Assembly (NCBI GenBank): GCA_964546285.1 | Contig: CAZJJK010000102.1 | Coordinates: 1-12,398, forward strand | DNA length: 12,398 nucleotides | Origin: CAZJJK01 sp964546285 | GTDB lineage: Bacteria; Spirochaetota; Spirochaetia; Treponematales; Breznakiellaceae | Reading direction: 5' to 3' | Shown: positions 9,001 through 12,398 of the stretch, in pieces | Layout of the letters: each line of letters opens with the position of its first letter | Numbering within the stretch: the stretch's first letter is position 1 | Made by a program: the position numbers and the translations under genes | Notes under the pieces: model-generated | Databases searched by the model: none | What the model was told of the DNA's origin: nothing | Seen by the model: the letters and a program-made list of their open reading frames with translations, nothing else

Positions 9001-12000
9001 AGCTCCGGCTGGTATCGCCGCTGGCACCGTTCAAGGTAGAAACGGCCATGGGATAGCCGCTGAGGAGGACGTGATCGGTGCCGTAGATGCCGATGGTCGC
9101 GGAGGCGACCCCGTCGTCGTCCGTAATGGTTCCGCCAATAGTCTGGCCGGCCACCAAGAGGTTGTCGCCGACATTCGCTTCCAGCAGGACAGTATTATTG
9201 ATCAGGCTGTCGTAGCTTACGATGGGCCGATCGGTGCTTTGATCGATCTCGAACATCCGCACCGCTGTATTATGCCCGTCGTTGCCGGCCTTGTCCTGCG
9301 CGACCACCCAGAGATAGTAGTTGTCCGCTACTTCGTAAATATCAGTATAATTAGTGGTTACAATCTGTTGAACACCGGCGTCCAATATATCGACGACGCC
9401 GGAAGTGGCCTCGGTCGCGGTATACTCAGGCGCGTCGGCGGAGAAGGTGGCGTCGGTGATGAAGTACTTGACGCCGTCGTAGGCGTCCTCCTCCAAGCCG
9501 TTGGCGTCGGAGGCGATGGAATTGAAGGTCACCGTTCCGTTGACCTTGCTACCGCTCGCGTAGTTGGTGAAACTCGTGATAAGAACGGTCGGCGGTGTCT
9601 GGTCAACGGTGATCGTCCGCTTCTCCACCGTGGTCCGACCGAATTTATCGGTGACGCTGATAGTCAGTTCATAGGAGCCCGTCCCGTCGATATTGATCAG
9701 ACGCTCCCATCCGCTGTCTGTCGGATAGCTCTCCGGAGTCCAGCTAATCGGGTTCGTCAGGGTATGACTCGTTCCGTCTTTTGTGGCCGTGATCGTTACC
9801 GGCGTTCCCACGCCAAAGTTGACGTCCCGCGTCGTTCCGGAAATGATGAAGGCGTCGTTCTTATAGACGATGCCGGTATACTCGGCGTCCACCGTCAAAG
9901 CCGGCGCGCCATGATCGATATTGTAGTTGTAGGGAACTGTCGCGGAGGTATTGCCGGCCATGTCTTCCACATAGAACCACACGGTGCTCTGGCCCGTCGT
10001 TCCTTCCAAAATAGACGAGGAATCGATATCGTTCTTTACCCAAACCGCCGTACCGGGTAGAGATACCCAGGCGTCGTCATTGCTCCCGTTATTATTCAAA
10101 TCGATGGAGTACCAGATATACCGCAGGCCGCTCGTCGCGTCGTTCGCGATTCCGCTGATGGACAAGAGCGCGTCCGCGTAATAGCTGGTCGTTAGGTCGC
10201 TGGTGATGGAACCGGACGGATCAACCGAGTCAATGGTTACCGCCACGCTCGCGGAAGTAGTCATGTTGCCGAAACGGTCGGTCGCCCTTGCCCGGAGGAC
10301 CTTAGCGCCGTTGTTAGCGCCGCCGGCGGCGTCGATCTCATAGGTCCACAGCGTATCCACGCCCGGATCGGCCGTAAAGCCGCTGACCGCTGTCCAGCTG
10401 GAACCGCCGTCAAGGCTGATGTCCAGGGCGGTAATACCATTACCATCCGAGGTTTGACCGTGAACCGTAAAGGTCGTGGTCCGATAGGTACCGATAGGAT
10501 TAGTATCCGGCGCGTAGGCGTTGGATGAGAGGCTAAGCGCTGGGTCGGCCGAATCATAGGCAAAGTAGACGGCCTTGCTGAAAGCGAGGGCCGTTCCGGT
10601 ATCGTCGGTAATATCGACTAGAGTATTGCCGTCGGAGGTCGATGAAAGTTCGAATTCCGTCGCCGAGAGATTGTTGGATCGTACCCAATAAACGGTTTCT
10701 TCCGCCAAGCCGCCAGGCACGCTTACGGCCGTCATCGTTAGCTGGTCGCCGGCCTTAAGCCCGTGCGCCGTGGAAGCGGTAAAGAGATCGCTCGTATAAT
10801 CGACCATCACCGACCCTGTCATCGGTACGCTGTGAACGGCCGTCCCGTTCGTGTCCAGGGCGTCAATCGTGAAGTAATAGACGCCGTCGCCGGATAGAGC
10901 GGCGGGGTCGTAGCTGAAGGTCCGGGTCTTATCGCCGGAGACGCCGCTTAAGCTTAATGACGTCGCGTTTTCCTCAACGGCGCCCGAGGCGTCCCACACG
11001 CTGATCGTCGCCGAGGCCACGCCGTCGTCGTCGGTAAGGGAGCCGCTCAGTAGACCGCCCGTTTCAAGCAGGTTATGAGTCGCGTCCACATCCGCTTCGC
11101 GCAAAATAGCGCCGGAAAGGCTGGTCAGGCTAAGTACTGGCCGGTCCGTGCTTTGATCGACCTGGAAGCCGTAGCTCACCGCGTTGGCGGCCTCGTTGCC
11201 CGCTTTATCCAAGGCGACGACCCAGAGGTAGTAGGAAGAAAGATCGGTCAGGCTAGTCGTATCGATATTCTGATCAGCCAAAACCTGAATCACCGAGGCG
11301 GGGCTGCCTACCGTTGACGCATAAGCTGGGGCCGAAGCGTCCGTCGTCACGAAGTATTTGGTCCCAATCAGCCCATTGGCGTCTTGAGACAGGGCGTTGA
11401 AGCTTACGGTGCCGTTAACCTTGTTTCCGCTGGCATAGCGATTGAAGCTCGTCACTTCCACGACCGGATCGGTCGTGTCTACCATAACGGACTTTGTCGC
11501 CGTAGAAATCTTTCCGGCGTAATCAGTTACGGTGAGGGTATAGACGTAGAGGCCGTCATCGGTGTGGGTTCCGGCATTAACCGTTTGGTCAAAGGACCAG
11601 GTCGCGGAGCCGGCCCCGCCGGAGGTCAGCGTCAAGGAGCCGAGCGACGTGCCGTCTTTACTGGCGCTGAGAACGACAGTCTCCGCGTAGCGTTCCGCCG
11701 TTCCCACATCATCGGCGCAATCACCGCTGAGGGAGAAAGCGGTATTTCGATATTCGACATCGCCATAGCTATATCCGCTTCCGCCGACGCTTATCGTGGC
11801 GTCGGGATCATGGCGATCGACATACAGTTCTATCGTCTCGTACTCATCTCCCACCGTCCCTTCACGGCTGAAATTGTCGGCGTTGTCGCTGCCGCGAACG
11901 TAAATGGTATGGGGAGCGCCGTCGAGCGTCTCAGCCAGACCGCCAGTATCGATATTGGCGTTCCAGCTTCCCGTCCCATTGGCCGTAAGCCAGGTGCCCG

Positions 12001-12398
12001 AGGTGCTGTTGATTTGATACTGAACATCCTTAAGCAAGGAGGGGCCGGTATCGGCGGCCGAGCCGCCGATCGTGATGATGCCGCTCTTATAGCCGGACAG
12101 CGCCGTCGGCGTCACCGTAGGTCTAGCTTGGTCAACGATAACGCTTACCGTTTTGCTGATAGCGATGCGTCCCGCGAAATCCGTCGCGTTAAACGTTACT
12201 TCATAGGTACCATTATCCGCGACCGTAACCGGTTGGGTAAAGGTTTTTGACGTATCGGAACTAGCTCCAGCCTCTAAGGCACCTAGAGTCCCGGAGCTGT
12301 TGGGCGATACGAGCCCAACCGTTAATGGGCCAGCGCCCAAAAGCAGGGAATCGTCGACCGTGACTGTAATGGAGAAATTCGCGTTTCGGTATACCGTA
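1..12398 (-). CDS. Interior of a giant multi-domain Ig-like repeat protein, probably a secreted or surface adhesin (partial at both ends)
   Basis: The minus frame read from 12397 down to 2 is open for 4132 codons with neither start nor stop, so both termini lie outside the window. I translated all of it: no stop was met, and 28 domain-junction residues spread over the window all fall in the same codon phase, which rules out a net frameshift. The junctions (window residues 89, 194, 307, 414, 615, 723, 828, 932, 1052, 1253, 1367, 1468, 1584, 1768, 1928, 2100, 2384, 2541, 2655, 2761, 2883, 3074, 3265, 3381, 3495, 3693, 3801, 4013) divide it into about 29 Ig-like domains. Typical domains run VD-x3-P, then G-T/S-A-x-D, V-x-Y-x-I/L-D, an aromatic strand, and end in V-x-A-x-D-x-A/F-GN/GR. 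Only two Cys occur (residues 227 and 3233), there is no hydrophobic segment, and Asp/Thr/Ser/Gly are abundant; all fit an extracellular filament. An adhesive or stalk role is inferred from family style; no catalytic domain, RTX nonapeptide or sorting signal is visible. Confidence 0.95.
2..55 (-). repeat. HGL module 11, cut by the window edge
   Basis: The last 18 residues of the window, DLFTLAGHGFSLNDPLFF, match the start of the HGL module, with HGF for HGL and ND for GD. The remainder lies outside the window. Confidence 0.7.
176..211 (-). other. EF-hand-like loop DVDDDDIIDAGE
   Basis: It follows LQLWH in the domain starting at 361. Asp at 1, 3, 5 and 9 and Glu at 12 closely match the loop at 4616-4651 (I-D-x-G-E ending in both). 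The two hosts occupy different positions in the three-domain unit, so the loop has been acquired or kept independently of domain type. Confidence 0.65.
521..694 (-). repeat. HGL module 10 (inside an Ig-like domain)
   Basis: It runs from DTVSTGAAEHGMIPGDVVYF through VEGTPYYVLSANW and SYQVSESFGG to YTI. The LPxGL segment is replaced by GGAVLVEG. The host domain is the one starting at 997 and resumes with SSDVFHYSGSIASFDNGT. Confidence 0.75.
797..826 (-). other. Asp-rich loop DHDSDGLTPD, likely calcium site
   Basis: It follows NGLAVY in the domain starting at 997. Asp at 1, 3 and 5, Gly at 6 and Asp at 10 agree with a calcium-loop pattern. The third domain of the array with this layout (7996) has a related DPDDAG stretch after IHSY. 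Confidence 0.55.
998..1321 (-). repeat. SDRP-type marker Ig-like domain 7, variant junction (108 residues)
   Basis: It begins VAQASDAPIVTV, with DAP in place of DRP, and has GSAIDDDGVSALQIRLD, the Asp-rich loop DRNNDGDFGD and the closing strand YYRLQIQASDGG. It is the shortest marker domain. The preceding domain ends LWAASVDSAGNVA. Confidence 0.65.
1154..1192 (-). other. Asp-rich loop DRNNDGDFGDTNE, likely calcium site
   Basis: It follows LQIRL in marker domain 7. D-x-N-x-D-G-D-x2-D is the same as in marker 3, at the same place after the V-S-x-LQ strand. Confidence 0.6.
1526..1690 (-). repeat. HGL module 9 (inside an Ig-like domain)
   Basis: It runs from ATGVFTSPLHDLTIGDAVYF through LPAGLVEDTAYYVDTDG to NFMVALAAE. 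HGL is changed to HDL. The host domain has YYRLSGDTSLSQ before the module and YSWTVSHDTTDFADGPQHLW after it. Confidence 0.75.
2258..2605 (-). repeat. SDRP-type marker Ig-like domain 6, variant junction (116 residues)
   Basis: It begins VSATANLPGLSI, so the DRP of the junction is changed to NLP, but it keeps VLSDDDSVDVSTVEYSVD, the NWSHAIG strand and YTIQLRALDIGE. The preceding domain ends VTIYVMAVDNIGNRS. The DDDSV and WSH-x-IG motifs are what place it in this family. Confidence 0.65.
2723..2896 (-). repeat. HGL module 8 (inside an Ig-like domain)
   Basis: It runs from DVFAAAGHGLDVGDRVSF through LPTGLTEGYGYYVIADG and AFKVSATAAGASVEAG. It is a clean copy of the consensus. The host domain resumes with VTVNCDDEVTIYVMAVDNI, which contains one of only two Cys in the window. 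Confidence 0.8.
3341..3511 (-). repeat. HGL-type module 7, degenerate
   Basis: Only the second half is recognisable: LPEGIEGATTYWIRNLSGDYFEVTD and GGTTSVAF. The first half (DLDSITGYLNNARVNFYSSSG) has lost the HG and GD motifs. It lies inside the domain starting at 3751, between YQHYKPVSASFG and YTATIDWSVLY. It is either an eroded module or a related variant. Confidence 0.55.
3752..4117 (-). repeat. SDRP marker Ig-like domain 5 (122 residues)
   Basis: It begins VSQETDRPIITI and has TISDDDSVDKDSIQIRY, with the later strands AIWSHQFG and YEFQIRAYDITD. It closely resembles marker 4 (SQ-x-(S/T)DRPII(S/T)I, DDDSV-x-KDSIQIR) but lacks both the Asp-rich loop and the helical tail, so those are insertions into a shared core of roughly 120 residues. 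Confidence 0.75.
4616..4651 (-). other. EF-hand-like loop DADGDNVIDSGE
   Basis: It follows VVIWV in the domain starting at 4777. Twelve residues with Asp at 1, 3, 5 and 9 and Glu at 12 fit the spacing of a calcium-binding EF-hand or dockerin-type loop, although the central Gly is at position 4 rather than 6. Confidence 0.65.
4778..5248 (-). repeat. SDRP marker Ig-like domain 4 (157 residues)
   Basis: It begins VSQDSDRPIISI and has TITDDDSVRKDSIQIRVD leading into the Asp-rich loop DLNADGEYYD. The later strands are VSWSHIIG and HGFQVRALDVND. It ends with an unusual tail containing NTLADFNAYFNALQAAG before FTFFTNNGPP; this tail looks helical rather than beta and has no counterpart in the other marker domains. 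Confidence 0.7.
5078..5107 (-). other. Asp-rich loop DLNADGEYYD, likely calcium site
   Basis: It follows SIQIRV in marker domain 4, the same structural place as the loops in markers 3 and 7. Acidic or Asn residues fall at 1, 3 and 5, with Gly at 6. Markers 1, 2, 5 and 6 lack it. Confidence 0.6.
5453..5635 (-). repeat. HGL module 6 (second of a tandem pair inside one domain)
   Basis: It runs from ERFSSGAANHNLAVGDMVGF through LPDDILANTTYYVRDEN and ATEFEVSSTSNGDTLAAF. The ATEFE-x-SS segment is shared with modules 1 and 2, suggesting closer kinship to them than to its tandem neighbour module 5. The host domain resumes with YKIYDEAGYTPVDSG. Confidence 0.8.
5708..5884 (-). repeat. HGL module 5 (first of a tandem pair inside one domain)
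   Basis: It runs from DVFTTYITHGYSADDELYF through LPTGLSAGTVYHVIS and TQFKVSATQAGAAVDI. HG-L-x2-GD is altered to HGYSADD. It is followed after about 24 residues by module 6 in the same host domain. Confidence 0.8.
6263..6433 (-). repeat. HGL module 4 (inside an Ig-like domain)
   Basis: It runs from DTVTAAGHDFVVGDTVSF through MPDGLNSGVLYYVSG and DFTLSTD to VEI. The host domain runs YTFDGSNYTTL before the module and resumes at YRSYNPVLFSGTLNTGSL after it, so the module splits one Ig-like domain in its middle loop. HGL is changed to HDF. Numbering skips 3, which is used for the YRI-type module in the neighbouring domain. Confidence 0.75.
6617..7096 (-). repeat. SDRP marker Ig-like domain 3 (160 residues)
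   Basis: It begins VDQVSDRPDISF. The DDD motif appears as SVEDDDLVDVSQLQYRID and runs into the Asp-rich loop DFNNDGDFND (6943-6914). It is longer than markers 1 and 2, partly because of this loop and the WETEATWIDIEEV stretch after it. The closing strand is FRIQVRFRDTLESG. Unlike the other markers it is preceded by a domain ending DLRVVVRDAVASG, with no GN turn. Confidence 0.65.
6914..6943 (-). other. Asp-rich loop DFNNDGDFND, likely calcium site
   Basis: D-x-N-x-D-G-D-x2-D follows the QLQYRI strand of marker domain 3. Spacing of acidic residues at 1, 3, 5 and a Gly at 6 is that of EF-hand and thrombospondin-type calcium loops. The binding itself is inferred. Confidence 0.6.
7253..7399 (-). 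repeat. YRI module: phage-virion-like insertion (49 residues)
   Basis: The segment begins AGQFLVGLRYRITDLGTTTD, continues WNAVGAGASPSVNDLFTVTA and ends HGSGDGTAT. From memory, the pattern G-x2-Y-x-I-x2-(L/V)-G-T-T-D-(F/W)-x3-GA ... F-T-(A/V)-T-x2-G-x-G-x-G-T-A recurs in phage virion and tail proteins and in some large bacterial surface proteins; no search was possible. It lies in the domain starting at 7648, between the YYAIVGDGA strand and STFTLSIDTTGIVSG. This is the same middle loop that receives HGL modules in other domains, and the only copy of this type seen here. Confidence 0.7.
8696..8875 (-). repeat. HGL module 2 (linker type)
   Basis: It runs from DLFTASSAHGLKAGERL through MPAGLAAATVYWVRSNN and ATEFELSSSS to TLVDV, and it occupies the same linker in super-repeat copy 2 as module 1 does in copy 1. 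At DNA level one 66-base stretch (8717-8782 against 10631-10696) differs at only six positions. Confidence 0.8.
8876..9244 (-). repeat. SDRP marker Ig-like domain 2 (123 residues)
   Basis: It begins IDQSTDRPIVSY and has TITDDDGVASATIGI and FTIDALDTNGTAIHSVPM. It is the same length as marker domain 1 and clearly the same domain in super-repeat copy 2. The preceding domain ends LWVVAQDKAGND, and HGL module 2 follows in the linker. Confidence 0.75.
10073..10102 (-). other. Asp/Asn-rich loop, possible calcium site
   Basis: DLNNNGSNDD follows the strand YIWYSI in the first domain of super-repeat copy 2. Alternating acidic or Asn residues with a central Gly resemble an EF-hand-type loop, but only partly. 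The equivalent place in copy 1 (QYQINSTSGTW) has no acidic residues, so it is not conserved between copies. Confidence 0.45.
10610..10789 (-). repeat. HGL module 1 (linker type)
   Basis: Sixty residues running from DLFTASTAHGLKAGD through VPGGLAEETVYWVRSNN and ATEFELSS to TLVDI. It sits between marker domain 1 and the next Ig-like domain. Forty-seven of its 60 residues are identical to module 2. The pattern resembles modules that recur in phage fibre proteins and giant bacterial surface proteins (from memory, no search). Function unknown; predicted beta-rich. Confidence 0.8.
10790..11158 (-). repeat. SDRP marker Ig-like domain 1 (123 residues)
   Basis: It begins VDQSTDRPVLSL and contains SLTDDDGVASATISV, then a strand pair ending YYFTIDALDTNGTAVHS. 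The triple Asp followed by G-V or S-V is shared by most domains of this type and distinguishes it from the other Ig-like domains. The preceding domain ends LWVVALDKAGNE. It is followed directly by HGL module 1 in the linker. Confidence 0.75.
12134..12397 (-). other. Partial Ig-like domain at the upstream window edge
   Basis: This is the C-terminal 88 residues of a domain whose start lies beyond the window. It opens with the strand-like TVYRNANFSITVTVDD and closes with TYEVTFNATDFAGR, the usual last strand and D-x-AG turn, before the linker SVIVDQARP. The opening resembles the YRNTAF and YKNDAF segments of later domains, so it is probably the same domain type as those starting at 11818 and 9916, which sit second in the super-repeat. 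That would imply that the super-repeat order is not strict upstream of the window. Confidence 0.75.

Larger units (their letters stand above)
8300..10231 (-). repeat. Five-domain super-repeat, copy 2 (644 residues)
   Basis: Domains begin at 10231, 9916, 9604, 9244 and 8641, matching copy 1 one for one: ALLSISGIAND, KNDAFIISG with TKDGTS, YASGSKVNGTVTF ending in LWVVAQDKAGND, DQSTDRP with TITDDDGVASATI and DALDTNGTA, a linker HGL module, then TADDANGIASVTVSL. The offset from copy 1 is 625 codons at the YASG segment and 638 at the HGL module, because copy 2 has about 13 extra residues after the DANGL segment. Similarity extends to near-identical DNA around the HGL module, so the two copies arose by duplication, or were homogenised, relatively recently. 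Confidence 0.85.
10232..12133 (-). repeat. Five-domain super-repeat, copy 1 (634 residues)
   Basis: Five Ig-like domains begin at 12133, 11818, 11479, 11158 and 10555. In order they carry: SGIITIGGSAAD; the strand RNTAFSLSG followed by SKDGTS; the YASGNKVNGTVSF segment ending in LWVVALDKAGNE; the DQSTDRP marker domain with SLTDDDGVASATI and DALDTNGTA; an HGL module in the linker; and a domain with SLDGGSSW and RATDRFGN. The same signatures recur in the same order 634 residues later in copy 2. The domain starting at 11818 holds one of the only two Cys of the window (codon 11719-11717). Confidence 0.85.

Noticed and set aside
10261..10563. Minus-strand open frames out of phase with the giant gene (also 11830-12027, 9861-10043, 6987-7247, 5148-5454, 2964-3284)
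   Set aside because: All are in the other two minus frames and overlap well-formed Ig-like or HGL sequence in the main frame. Their translations are low in complexity and Arg/Pro rich.
8696..10789. CRISPR array or mobile-element repeats as an explanation for the duplicated DNA
   Set aside because: The shared stretches are single pairs about 1.9 kb apart within coding domains. They vary partly at synonymous positions and have no spacers, inverted ends or transposase.
1..12398. Possible pseudogene or frameshifted gene
   Set aside because: Domain junctions, HGL modules and Asp loops at dozens of positions all fall in the same codon phase, and no stop codon was met from end to end.
1..12398. 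RTX nonapeptide repeats, cadherin signature or RGD cell-binding motif
   Set aside because: No GGxGxDxLx series, no DxNDNxP junction and no RGD was found in the translation. The domains are of generic bacterial Ig-like type.

Overview
The window is the interior of one giant protein-coding gene on the minus strand. The minus-strand frame whose codons begin at position 12397 and end at position 2 has no stop codon across all 4132 codons, and it continues past both window edges. No start codon context, signal peptide, anchor, promoter, terminator, RNA gene, insertion sequence or second gene was found. The many shorter open frames on the plus strand and in the other minus frames are shadows of this gene.

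The encoded protein (more than 400 kDa in the window alone) is a tandem array of about 29 immunoglobulin-like beta-sandwich domains, 27 of them complete. Domain junctions carry the pattern (V/I)D-x3-P, and domains end in patterns like VVAxDxAGN. The composition is rich in Asp, Thr, Ser, Gly and Ala. There are only two Cys, no long hydrophobic stretch, and several Asp-rich loops that look calcium-binding. This is the profile of a very large secreted or cell-surface protein such as an adhesin or stalk protein. Its ligand cannot be read from the sequence.

Layout in protein order (high to low coordinates): a partial domain (12397-12134); three copies of a five-domain super-repeat (12133-10232, 10231-8300, 8299-6101), the first two being close relatives even at DNA level; a domain with a double insertion (6100-5249) followed by a marker domain (5248-4778); then three-domain units to the end (4777-3752, 3751-2258, 2257-998 and a partial one at 997-2). 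Seven 'SDRP' marker domains punctuate the array, every five domains at first and about every three later. Ten copies of a roughly 60-residue module (HG-L-x2-GD ... YYV ... F-x-(L/V)-S), plus one cut by the window edge, sit either in a linker or inside the Ig-like domains, mostly at one equivalent loop. One further module of a different type, resembling sequences common in phage virion proteins, occupies the same loop in another domain.

The organism is a bacterium of fairly high GC (mid to high fifties by eye), with codons favouring GCC, GGC, ACC and ATC. Proteins of this style are known from many phyla with giant secreted proteins, and nothing here fixes the lineage.
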